Assembly (NCBI GenBank): GCA_903879995.1
Contig: CAIRNW010000098.1
Span: forward strand, 1 to 14,759
Reading direction: 5' to 3'
DNA length: 14,759 nucleotides
From: an uncultured Bacteroidota bacterium
GTDB lineage: Bacteria > Bacteroidota > Bacteroidia > Chitinophagales > Chitinophagaceae
In this document: one piece after another, positions 1 through 7,102 of the stretch
Position numbering within the stretch: position 1 is the stretch's first letter
Layout: each line of letters begins with the position of its first letter
Notes under the pieces: generated by a model
The model's input: only the letters and a program-made list of their open reading frames with translations
The model's database searches: none
Told to the model about the DNA's origin: nothing
Program-made: the position numbers and the translations under genes

Positions 1-1134
1 AGCAGGTACCATCCAAATTGCATTCCAATCGTGTCCGGAAACTGTTTTGTATTGGTCGGCAATCAATCCAGCCAGCCAAAAGCCAACCAACATTCCAGCT
101 CCATAGGTAGCAAGGGTAATCATGCCTTGTGCGGAAGAACGAATTTTTTCACCAGCACGTTGGTCAGTGTATATCTGCCCGGTAACAAAAAAGAAGTCAT
201 AACAAATCCCATGGAGTATTATGCCAGCATATAAAAGTCCAACGCCACTTCCTGCATCACCAAAGCCAAAGCAGAGGTAACGAATTACCCAAGCCGCCAT
301 GCCGATAAGCAACATCTTCTTTACTCCTAATCTTGCGAAGAAAAAAGGCATCAAGAATAAAAATATTGTTTCACTCATTTGCCCCATCGTCATTTTTGAA
401 GCAGCATTTTTTACGCCTACTTCATTTAGGAATAAGTTTGTTTCTTGATAATAAAATGCAAGGGGAATACAGATCAGCAAAGAGGCCATGAAAAAAACCA
501 AGTAGTTTTTATCTTTTAAAAGTCCAATAGCGTCTGCTCCCACAATCTCGCTGATAGTGGTCTGTGTTCCTGCTTTAGGGGGCGGGGTATGGGGAAGTGA
601 AAAACTATATACACCCAGCACTAAAGATACCAGTGCCGCTATTTTAAATGTTTGATCCAATGATCCGGTTGTTTCCAAGGCAAGCCATCCAATTAATAAG
701 CCGGATGCAATCCAGCCAATTGTTCCCCATACCCTGATTGCTGAAAATTCTTTTTCAGGACTTGACATTTGCTTGAACGCGATGGCGTTGACCAATGCAA
801 GTGTTGGCATATAAATGATCATGTAGGTAAGCAGGTATGGATAGAATGCATTGAAATTAGCTTGAGAGGATAAGTAATACAACAAAAAACCTCCCGTTAA
901 ATGTAAAATACCAAGGATGCGTTGCGCAGCAAAGTATTTATCTGCGATTAAACCAATTATAAAAGGAGCAATGATGGCTCCTAGGGATTGTGTTCCATAG
1001 GCCAAACCTATTTCAACACCGCCTGCACTGAGCTGCGTGCTTAAATAAGTGCCCATCGTTACAAACCAGATTCCCCACACAAAAAAGTTAAGGAACATCA
1101 TTAGTGCCAACTGAATACGCGTTGTTGTTTTCAT
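1..1134 (-). CDS. MFS permease, nucleoside:H+ symporter family (partial, C-terminus off the left edge)
   Basis: Inner-membrane transporter of the major facilitator superfamily, closest by eye to the nucleoside:H+ symporter family (NupG/XapB type). The frame is open from an ATG at 1134 to the window edge, giving 378 residues; family members have about 410-430, so the last few dozen residues are missing. Visible traits are a hydrophobic N-terminus that starts MKTTTRIQLALMMFLNFF, a WGIWFVTMGTYL helix, the loop GLIADKYFAAQRILG after the second helix, RVWGTIGWIASG in the middle, and the late segment HGICYDFFFVTGQIYTDQ. In Bacteroidota, permeases like this often sit beside Gfo/Idh oxidoreductases and DUF1080 genes, so the substrate here is more likely a sugar or keto-sugar than a nucleoside (inference). 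It diverges from the adjacent operon across 51 bases, which suggests joint regulation. The family call is fairly sure, the substrate is not. Confidence 0.85.
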   Translation of the reverse strand, partial: MKTTTRIQLALMMFLNFFVWGIWFVTMGTYLSTQLSAGGVEIGLAYGTQSLGAIIAPFIIGLIADKYFAAQRILGILHLTGGFLLYYLSSQANFNAFYPYLLTYMIIYMPTLALVNAIAFKQMSSPEKEFSAIRVWGTIGWIASGLLIGWLALETTGSLDQTFKIAALVSLVLGVYSFSLPHTPPPKAGTQTTISEIVGADAIGLLKDKNYLVFFMASLLICIPLAFYYQETNLFLNEVGVKNAASKMTMGQMSETIFLFLMPFFFARLGVKKMLLIGMAAWVIRYLCFGFGDAGSGVGLLYAGIILHGICYDFFFVTGQIYTDQRAGEKIRSSAQGMITLATYGAGMLVGFWLAGLIADQYKTVSGHDWNAIWMVPA

Positions 1135-1185
1135 AGCAAGCAATTGAAAATAAATATAGTATTTTTATTACTTCAACCACGTGCT
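1135..1185. promoter_or_regulatory. Divergent promoter/operator region between permease and oxidoreductase operon
   Basis: Only 51 A+T-rich bases separate the two divergent starts, so both promoters and any operator must lie here or inside the coding ends. Two back-to-back -7-like elements can be seen: TATTTTTA at 1160-1167 on the plus strand and TATATTTA at 1158-1151 on the minus strand. Each matches the TAnnTTT part of the Bacteroidota consensus, but neither has a -33 TTG at normal spacing. An imperfect dyad has outer arms TTGAA (1144-1148) and TTCAA (1172-1176), each followed inward by an AATAA-type block. This could bind a regulator. All of it is inferred from pattern. Confidence 0.35.
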
Positions 1186-2340
1186 ATGAATCGAAAACTC
1201 CGTATTGCCATGATTGGGGGTGGAAAAGGGGCTTTTATAGGTGCCATTCACCGTATTGCATTTTCAATGGATGGTCACTACGAGTTGGTGGCTGGCGCTT
1301 TTAGTTCAGATCCTACTATTTCTAAAATTTCAGGTGAAGAACTATCGCTTGATTCGAACAGAGTGTATCCATCTTTTCAGGCTTTGATTCATGGAGAGGT
1401 TTCACTTTCAGCTGAAGTTCGAGCCGAAGTAATTACTATTGTTACTCCTAACCATGTACATTTTGAACCTGCGATGATGGCTATTGAAGCTGGCTTTCAT
1501 GTGGTGTTGGAAAAGCCAATGACCTTTTCGTTAGAAGAAGCACTGTTATTACATCAAAAGGTTTCGCAATCCGATTGTTCTTTTTTGCTCTGCCATACGT
1601 ATACCGGCTATCCTATGATCAAGCAAGCCCGTCAATTGGTGCAGTCCGGTATGTTGGGGAAAATTCGAAAAGTGTTTGTCGAATATCCACAAGGATGGTT
1701 ACACAGCTACCTTGAGGGTACTGGACAAAAGCAGGCTACCTGGAGAACAGACCCTACGCGAAGCGGGCTTGGAGGAGCCATGGGAGATATAGGCACGCAT
1801 GCTTTCAATTTAGCAGAATATGTAACAGGTCTTGAGGTAACTCGGATATGTGCATCGGTAAATTCTGTAGTTGAAGGACGGAAGTTAGATGATGATGGTG
1901 CCGCTTTGTTGGAATTTAACAATGGAGCTTCGGGTGTTTTAATGGCTACCCAAATTGCTGCGGGCGCTGAAAATAATATTTCCATTCGGGTGTACGGGGA
2001 AAAAGGTGGAATATCCTGGAAACAAGAAGAAAATAATTCTTTACGATTGGAATGGCCTGATCGACCCGCGGAATGTTGGCGAGCGGGCTCAAGTTATTTA
2101 GGAGAATTTGCCACTCATAATACACGTACTCCTGCTGGGCATCCAGAGGGGTATTTAGAGGCATTCGCAAATCTTTATCGCAATTTTGCACTTTCCATTT
2201 TAGCAAGGAAAAATGGAGAAACACCTACTCCTGTGTGTGTTGATTTTCCTGGAACAAAAGAAGGTGTGCGAGGCATGGCTTTTGTTGAAACGATGATTCG
2301 CTCAAGCCAAACAAAGGCCTGGATTGATTTTATCCAATAA
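1186..2340 (+). CDS. Gfo/Idh/MocA family oxidoreductase, cytoplasmic
   Basis: NAD(P)-dependent sugar oxidoreductase of the glucose-fructose oxidoreductase / inositol dehydrogenase family. I chose the ATG at 1186 (384 residues): residues 5-15 (LRIAMIGGGKG) are then the first Rossmann strand and dinucleotide loop, at the usual distance from the N-terminus. An in-frame TTG at 1144 would add 14 residues that look falsely like a signal peptide and would fill most of the divergent promoter region. Other signatures are the EKP motif at 109-111, which places the catalytic lysine, and DIGTH at 201-205 with the catalytic-type aspartate and histidine. The C-terminal half is the alpha/beta sheet domain, with GHPEGYLEAF at 318-327. 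No export signal is seen, so it should act in the cytoplasm. It leads the operon, 9 bases before the TIM-barrel gene. Relatives oxidise or reduce C3 of glycosides (for example levoglucosan dehydrogenase). A 3-keto-sugar reductase or dehydrogenase role is inferred. Confidence 0.92.
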   Translation: MNRKLRIAMIGGGKGAFIGAIHRIAFSMDGHYELVAGAFSSDPTISKISGEELSLDSNRVYPSFQALIHGEVSLSAEVRAEVITIVTPNHVHFEPAMMAIEAGFHVVLEKPMTFSLEEALLLHQKVSQSDCSFLLCHTYTGYPMIKQARQLVQSGMLGKIRKVFVEYPQGWLHSYLEGTGQKQATWRTDPTRSGLGGAMGDIGTHAFNLAEYVTGLEVTRICASVNSVVEGRKLDDDGAALLEFNNGASGVLMATQIAAGAENNISIRVYGEKGGISWKQEENNSLRLEWPDRPAECWRAGSSYLGEFATHNTRTPAGHPEGYLEAFANLYRNFALSILARKNGETPTPVCVDFPGTKEGVRGMAFVETMIRSSQTKAWIDFIQ

Positions 2341-2349
2341 TGAATAATT

Positions 2350-3405
2350 ATGACTACAATTAAAGGACCTGGTATTTTTCTGGCGCAATTTATGGGGGAG
2401 AATGCACCCTATAATGACTTGCGTTCAATCTGTCAATGGGTTAAATCATTAGGGTACCAAGCTGTTCAAATTCCTACCTGGGATCCTCGATGTATTGACT
2501 TAAAAAAAGCAGCAACAAGCAAAACATATGCAGATGAAATAAAAGGGCTGGTGGAAGAGTGTGGTCTTTCTATTTCTGAGTTGTCCACTCATTTACAAGG
2601 ACAATTGGTTGCAGTACATCCGGCTTACGATACCTTGTTTGATGGGTTTGCACCTCCTGAATTGAAAGGAAACTCAGCAGCCAGAACAAACTGGGCTATT
2701 GAGCAAGTCAAATATGGTGCTAAAGCATCTCAACATATGGGGCTCACCGCCCATCCAACTTTCAGTGGTTCTTTACTGTGGCACACTTTTCATCCCTGGC
2801 CTCAAAGACCTGCCGGGCTGGTGGAAGAGGGTTTCAAAGAATTAGCACGAAGGTGGATACCCATTCTAAATTATTTTGATGAATGTGGAGTTGATGTTTG
2901 CTATGAGGTACATCCCGGTGAGGATATTTTTGATGGGGTTACTTATGAACTTTTTTTAGAAGCCGTACATCAACACCCCAGGGCTTGTTTGTTGTATGAT
3001 CCCTCTCATTTTGTGCTACAGCAGCTAGACTATTTAGCTTACATAGATCATTATCACCAGCGGATAAGAGCGTTTCATGTGAAAGATGCAGAATTTAATT
3101 CATCTGGAAAGCAAGGCACATTTGGAGGATATCAATCTTGGGCAAATCGGGCAGGTCGTTATCGATCTCCAGGCGACGGACAAGTTGACTTTAAATCAGT
3201 TTTCAGTAAGCTTGCGCAATATGATTATTCAGGTTGGGCTATCATGGAATGGGAGTGTTGTATCAAACATCCCGAGCAAGGCGCAATAGAGGGGGCTTCA
3301 TTTATTCGTAACCATATTATACGCGTAACGGAGAGAGCTTTTGATGATTTTGCCTCTAGCGGAACTGATGTTTCAGCTAATAGAAAATTATTGGGATTGG
3401 ATTAA
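2350..3405 (+). CDS. Sugar isomerase/epimerase-like TIM-barrel protein (AP endonuclease 2 fold)
   Basis: Metal-dependent TIM-barrel enzyme of the xylose-isomerase-like / AP endonuclease family 2 superfamily, 351 residues with no export signal. The four expected metal ligands appear in the usual order and context: Glu186 (YEVHPGE), Asp217 (YDPSHF), His243 (FHVKDAE) and Glu300 (IMEWE). The N-terminus GIFLAQFMGENAPYNDL followed by GYQAVQIPTWDPR looks like barrel strand 1 and its loop. The name epimerase is only the usual automatic label. In levoglucosan catabolism and in the Bacteroides glycoside loci around BT2156, proteins of this fold next to Gfo/Idh oxidoreductases act on 3-keto sugars by elimination or hydration (known from the literature, recalled). 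That role fits here better than a sugar-phosphate isomerase, but the step itself is inferred. It lies in the middle of the operon, 32 bases before the cytochrome gene. Confidence 0.88.
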   Translation: MTTIKGPGIFLAQFMGENAPYNDLRSICQWVKSLGYQAVQIPTWDPRCIDLKKAATSKTYADEIKGLVEECGLSISELSTHLQGQLVAVHPAYDTLFDGFAPPELKGNSAARTNWAIEQVKYGAKASQHMGLTAHPTFSGSLLWHTFHPWPQRPAGLVEEGFKELARRWIPILNYFDECGVDVCYEVHPGEDIFDGVTYELFLEAVHQHPRACLLYDPSHFVLQQLDYLAYIDHYHQRIRAFHVKDAEFNSSGKQGTFGGYQSWANRAGRYRSPGDGQVDFKSVFSKLAQYDYSGWAIMEWECCIKHPEQGAIEGASFIRNHIIRVTERAFDDFASSGTDVSANRKLLGLD

Positions 3406-3437
3406 ATCTTATTTTTAATTTCTAATTTAAACGTGCT

Positions 3438-3830
3438 ATGTTGCTCAGACTTACTATTTGCTTGACCATCTTGTCCTGTTTTTTTGCTTGTCAAAATGCT
3501 GCTGAACAGAAGACTGCTACTGCCGAAACATCCATTGAGACCAGCGTCTCTGCAACTAAAAGAGATCCTGTTTACGTGAAGGGGCTGGAGTTAGTTGGGA
3601 AGAGTGATTGCCTGACTTGTCATAAGATTGACGATAAACTCATTGGACCTTCTTATAAAGAAATTGCAAAAAAATATGCTGGTGCACCTAATGATGTAGT
3701 TACTGCGCTTGCTCGCACTATCATACAGGGTGGTTCCGGAAATTGGGGTAATGTACCCATGACTCCACATCCAGCTGTTTCACAAGAGGATGCTGAAACG
3801 ATGGTTCGTTACATCTTAACTTTAAACTAA
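3438..3830 (+). CDS. Lipoprotein monohaem class I cytochrome c
   Basis: Small periplasmic electron carrier of the c551/c552 type, 130 residues. The haem attachment site CLTCH is at residues 58-62 and the likely distal methionine ligand is Met108 in a WGNVPMTPH context, the normal order for class I cytochromes. The N-terminus is a hydrophobic signal ending in two possible lipidation cysteines, Cys14 (ILSC) or Cys18 (FFAC), followed by a Thr/Ala/Glu-rich linker of about 25 residues, so the protein is probably lipid-anchored on a membrane facing the periplasm. It sits between the TIM-barrel gene and the DUF1080 gene, 5 bases before the latter, so it belongs to the same operon. An operon-encoded cytochrome implies that some oxidation in this pathway passes electrons to the respiratory chain rather than to soluble NAD. 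The electron donor is not identified in the window. Confidence 0.93.
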   Translation: MLLRLTICLTILSCFFACQNAAEQKTATAETSIETSVSATKRDPVYVKGLELVGKSDCLTCHKIDDKLIGPSYKEIAKKYAGAPNDVVTALARTIIQGGSGNWGNVPMTPHPAVSQEDAETMVRYILTLN

Positions 3831-3835
3831 TAGTC

Positions 3836-4558
3836 ATGCATTTAGTAATTGTAATTTCTTTTTTACTCATTTCCCTTTTTTCGCAGGCGCAGCAAAAAGC
3901 TAATACCCTGTCTCGGGATGAAAAAAAAGAAGGCTGGACATTATTATTTGATGGGAAGTCAGTAAGTGGTTGGCATAAATATGGTGGTAAGCCCGTGGGT
4001 GGCGCTTGGAAAGTTGAGGAGGCTGCTTTAGTATTAGATCCTACACAAAAGAATGATTGGCAGGTATTGGACGGGGGAGATATTGTCACCGATCGTGTCT
4101 TCAAAAATTTTCATCTAAAATTGGAGTGGAAGATTGCTCAGAATGGAAACAGCGGAATTATGTTTTATATCCATGAGGACACTGCAAAATATAAGTGGCC
4201 TTGGATGTCTGCACCAGAGATGCAGGTACTAGATAATAATGGACACGCTGATAGTAAAATAATCAAACATCGTGCTGGAGATCTTTATGATTTAATTGCT
4301 TGTAAGGAAGAGACCGTTCGTCCATATGGAGAGTGGAACCAGGTTGAGATTCGTTGTGTTAATGGACAATTAGATTTTTGGCTAAATGGTGTAAACGTAG
4401 TTTCTACACAGCTATGGGGGGAGGAATGGAAAAAAATGATTGCTGGAAGCAAATTTGCAAAAATGAATGGCTTTGGTGCTTATTCACAAGGGAAATTGGG
4501 ATTACAAGACCATGGTGATAAAGTCTGGTATAGAAACATCAAAGTAAGAGAGCTTTGA
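3836..4558 (+). CDS. Exported DUF1080 protein, 3-keto-disaccharide hydrolase family
   Basis: Secreted protein of 240 residues with one DUF1080 domain (PF06439, now described as 3-keto-disaccharide hydrolase), a concanavalin-like beta sandwich. Residues 1-18 or so form a signal peptide (hydrophobic core LVIVISFLLISLF, cleavage near FSQA). Family hallmarks are WTLLFDGKSVSGWHKY at 34-49, NGNSGIMFYIHED at 103-115, PEMQVLDN at 127-134 with a following GHAD, GDLYDLI at 148-154, EWNQVEIRC with DFWLNG at 166-184, and the closing strand with GLQDHGDKVWYRNIKVREL. Length is normal for a single-domain member. It should act in the periplasm, cleaving or hydrating 3-keto-glycosides. It is the last gene of the operon, and its stop lies 2 bases from the stop of the convergent pyruvate kinase gene. 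The family call is strong; the natural substrate is unknown. Confidence 0.92.
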   Translation: MHLVIVISFLLISLFSQAQQKANTLSRDEKKEGWTLLFDGKSVSGWHKYGGKPVGGAWKVEEAALVLDPTQKNDWQVLDGGDIVTDRVFKNFHLKLEWKIAQNGNSGIMFYIHEDTAKYKWPWMSAPEMQVLDNNGHADSKIIKHRAGDLYDLIACKEETVRPYGEWNQVEIRCVNGQLDFWLNGVNVVSTQLWGEEWKKMIAGSKFAKMNGFGAYSQGKLGLQDHGDKVWYRNIKVREL

Positions 4559-4560
4559 TC

Positions 4561-6054
4561 TTAGCCCTCCACCGTTGCAATCTTTAAAACATTCGTGGGC
4601 AGGTGGAGGTGCACCGGTGTGCTTCCTGTACTTACCACAACATCTCCTTTCTTAAGGAAGCGTCTTATTTTCAATATATCTATCTGATCTTGGAAAATAT
4701 CATCTAAACTTTCTTCTTCATCATAGAAAAAAGCACGAACGCCCCATGAGAGGCTTAGTTGATTCACTAAATGTCGCTTTTTGGTAAAAACATATACAGG
4801 TGCTTTGGGACGATAGCTGCTTAGCATGAATCCTGTGTAACCACTTTGTGTCATCCCAATAATGGCCTCTGCATTGACGTCTTCTGCCAATTTACAAGCG
4901 TTATAACAAATCGCATCACTCAATAAGGAAGGGGAGTGAGCTTGCGGTCTTAGCATCTCGTCTCGGTTATAGTAATATGCTTTTGCTTCAACTTCTAAAA
5001 TAATACGGGTCATGGTTTCAATAACCAGGGTAGGATGGTTGCCCACTGCAGTTTCACCACTTAGCATTAACGCATCAGCACCCTCTAGCACCGCATTAGC
5101 CACATCGGTAATTTCACTTCTATTTGGCTTTACACGATCAATCATGCTCTCCATCATCTGAGTGGCTACGATCACTGGCTTAGCACGGTGGATGCATTTT
5201 TTAATGATATCTTTTTGAATAAGTGGCACTTCTTCAACCGGTAGCTCAACACCCAAGTCACCTCTAGCAATCATGATACCATCACTTTCTAAAATAATCT
5301 CGCGCAGGTTTTTGATTGCTTTTGGCATTTCAATCTTGGCAATCACTTTTGCGGTGTGCTTATGTTTAGCAATGATATCTTTTAGCTGTTTGATGCAGGC
5401 GGGTGTTCGAACAAATGAAAGTGCAATCCAGTCAATCTGGTGTTGAAATATGAAAGAAAGATCCTCTATATCTTTTGGGGTAAGTGCAGGTAAGGAAATA
5501 TCGGTATCTGGCAGGTTTACCCCTTTTTTTGGATAAAGCGTTCCTCCTAGTAGCACTTTTACGCGAACATCGTGCGAAGGGAGAATTTCTACCACCTCTA
5601 CTTCAATTTTTCCATCGTCAATAAGAATTTTCTCACCTTTTTTGACATCATTGTGTAAGTTGTCATAGGATACAAATACACGTTCTTTGGTGCCAATAAT
5701 TTTTTCATTGGTGAACAAAAAATGATCTCCTGTTATCAATTCTATCGCTCCATTTGTTAGCTCTCCAACCCGGAGTTTAGGGCCTTGCAGATCCGCTAAT
5801 ATTGAAATATTATAAGGTTGGCTTTTGTTGATCTGATGTATGAAATCGATGATGGTTGCTTTTTCCTCGTGCTTTCCGTGTGAAAAGTTTAGGCGGAAAA
5901 CATTTACGCCCGCTTTGACTAAGGCTAACAACTTGTCATACGTATTGCAAGCCGGCCCAACCGTTGCAACTATTTTGGTTCGTTTGGTGGCGTGTTGTCG
6001 GCCTGCTTCATTATCGTATTCCTGGTGAAGATATTTATCAATATTTTTTGTCAT
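4561..6054 (-). CDS. pyk: Pyruvate kinase
   Basis: Catalyses phosphoenolpyruvate plus ADP to pyruvate plus ATP, the last step of glycolysis, in the cytoplasm. The 497-residue protein carries the expected blocks: TKIVATVGPAC (26-36), NVFRLNFSHG (51-60), DLQGPKLRVG (88-97), then KIEMPKAI with the catalytic lysine, IMIARGDLGVELP, KPVIVATQMMESM and GADALMLSGETA, followed by the C-terminal alpha/beta domain ending near GDVVVSTGSTP. It is slightly longer than most bacterial enzymes, from a polar N-terminal extension of about 20 residues before the first strand. It follows pfkA by 12 bases on the same strand, so the two are probably co-transcribed. The gene converges with the DUF1080 gene with 2 bases between stop codons. 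Confidence 0.98.
   Translation of the reverse strand: MTKNIDKYLHQEYDNEAGRQHATKRTKIVATVGPACNTYDKLLALVKAGVNVFRLNFSHGKHEEKATIIDFIHQINKSQPYNISILADLQGPKLRVGELTNGAIELITGDHFLFTNEKIIGTKERVFVSYDNLHNDVKKGEKILIDDGKIEVEVVEILPSHDVRVKVLLGGTLYPKKGVNLPDTDISLPALTPKDIEDLSFIFQHQIDWIALSFVRTPACIKQLKDIIAKHKHTAKVIAKIEMPKAIKNLREIILESDGIMIARGDLGVELPVEEVPLIQKDIIKKCIHRAKPVIVATQMMESMIDRVKPNRSEITDVANAVLEGADALMLSGETAVGNHPTLVIETMTRIILEVEAKAYYYNRDEMLRPQAHSPSLLSDAICYNACKLAEDVNAEAIIGMTQSGYTGFMLSSYRPKAPVYVFTKKRHLVNQLSLSWGVRAFFYDEEESLDDIFQDQIDILKIRRFLKKGDVVVSTGSTPVHLHLPTNVLKIATVEG
4566..4609. repeat. 8-bp inverted repeat at the convergent junction
   Basis: CCTCCACC at 4566-4573 and GGTGGAGG at 4602-4609 form a perfect 8-base inverted repeat with a 28-base spacer. 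It lies inside the last codons of pyk and just past the DUF1080 stop. No T-run follows on either strand, so it is not a standard intrinsic terminator. It may be chance. Confidence 0.3.
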
Positions 6055-6066
6055 ACAGATGCAAAT

Positions 6067-7050
6067 TTAACTAGCCAGGATTTTAACAATATCCAGCCAT
6101 TCGTCACTGATTTTTCCTTTTGTTTTCACTGCTTTTTCAAGAGGGATATAATTCATCTTATTGTCTTGAATTCCCACAAATACATTGTGTCTTCCTTGAA
6201 GTAAACTTTCTACTGCATGATAACCCATTCGGCTGGCAATGATTCTGTCTAAACAACTTGGGGAACCTCCACGTTGGATATGGCCTAGGATACACACACG
6301 TATTTCTGCTTTTGGGAGATTTTCTTTTAAAACTTTACTCACTTGGTCTGCGCCGCCAAAATCATCCCCTTCCGCTACCACTATCAGGTTCACCATTTTT
6401 TTTCGGCGTTCTTTTTCTTTTAACGACTTTATGATGGAGTTGATATCCGTTTTGCGCTCAGGTATTAAAATATTTTCAGCACCTGTGGCTATCCCACTAT
6501 GCAATGCAATATATCCTGCATCACGGCCCATAACTTCAATAACAAAGACTCGGTCATGGGCATCCATGGTGTCTCTTATTTTATCGATCGCTTCAACTGC
6601 CGTGTTGACTGCTGTATCAAAGCCAATGGTAAAATCAGTGCCAGAAATATCCTTATCAATCGTGCCTGCAAGGCCAATACAAGGAATGTTGAACTCACTA
6701 CTAAATTTATTGGCGCCTCTAAATGATCCATCTCCTCCAATAATTACTAGTCCGTCGATTCCTCTTTTCTTTAGATTATCATATGCTTTTTGACGTCCTT
6801 CTTTCTCCATAAACTCCAAGCACCGAGCTGTTTTTAAAATCGTGCCACCTCTTTGTATGATGTTGGCAACAGAACGTCCATTCATTTTAATGATATCATC
6901 TTCAATCAAACCTTGATACCCTCGCATAATTCCATATACCTCTAATCCGTAGTAGAGTCCAGTTCTAACTACTGCACGAATTGCTGCATTCATCCCCGGA
7001 GAATCACCTCCCGATGTCAAAACCCCAATCTTGGTTACTTTTGATGACAT
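6067..7050 (-). CDS. pfkA: ATP-type 6-phosphofructokinase
   Basis: Phosphorylates fructose 6-phosphate to fructose 1,6-bisphosphate, the committed step of glycolysis. At 327 residues it matches the short bacterial PfkA length. Visible motifs are LTSGGDSPGMNAAIR (11-25) and GGDGS (105-109) for nucleotide and magnesium binding, a GTIDKDISGTD loop (129-139) with the catalytic aspartate at 132, MGRDAGY (174-180), AEG (226-228) and GHIQRGG (256-262). Gly108 and Gly129 stand where PPi-dependent enzymes carry Asp and Lys, so ATP is the likely donor. Unusually, the catalytic loop reads AGTIDKD where the classic motif is PGTIDND: Pro to Ala at 128 and Asn to Lys at 133. The reading was checked on the nucleotides. 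It is the first gene of a pfkA-pyk pair and diverges from the SDR gene over 52 bases. Confidence 0.97.
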   Translation of the reverse strand: MSSKVTKIGVLTSGGDSPGMNAAIRAVVRTGLYYGLEVYGIMRGYQGLIEDDIIKMNGRSVANIIQRGGTILKTARCLEFMEKEGRQKAYDNLKKRGIDGLVIIGGDGSFRGANKFSSEFNIPCIGLAGTIDKDISGTDFTIGFDTAVNTAVEAIDKIRDTMDAHDRVFVIEVMGRDAGYIALHSGIATGAENILIPERKTDINSIIKSLKEKERRKKMVNLIVVAEGDDFGGADQVSKVLKENLPKAEIRVCILGHIQRGGSPSCLDRIIASRMGYHAVESLLQGRHNVFVGIQDNKMNYIPLEKAVKTKGKISDEWLDIVKILAS

Positions 7051-7090
7051 GTATTCAAAAAAATTAAGATGCTAAGGTACGTGTTTTCTT

Positions 7091-7098
7091 TAGCTTTA
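7091..7098 (+). promoter_or_regulatory. Possible -7 element for the SDR gene
   Basis: TAGCTTTA matches the TAnnTTT part of the Bacteroidota -7 consensus and ends 4 bases before the ATG at 7103. Transcription from it would start at about the start codon, giving a leaderless mRNA. No TTG is seen at -33 spacing, so support is weak. Confidence 0.25.
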
Positions 7099-7102
7099 CC
7101 CT

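Noticed and set aside
31..234. 67-codon plus-strand frame at the left edge
   Set aside because: It is antisense to the permease, whose continuous 378-residue frame with family motifs is far better supported.
1179..1184. CACGTG palindrome just before the first oxidoreductase start
   Set aside because: A 6-base palindrome is expected by chance in this length; only the wider match to the cytochrome upstream sequence was kept as a finding.
1707..2224. Two 92-codon minus-strand frames inside the first oxidoreductase
   Set aside because: Both are antisense to a complete Gfo/Idh coding sequence and look like translation noise.
3721..4104. 127-codon minus-strand open frame across the cytochrome c and DUF1080 genes
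   Set aside because: It spans two well-supported genes on the other strand and has no recognisable motif.
6239..6793. 184-codon plus-strand open frame inside pfkA
   Set aside because: It lies wholly antisense to a clear phosphofructokinase and its translation shows no domain, only composition expected from the opposite strand.
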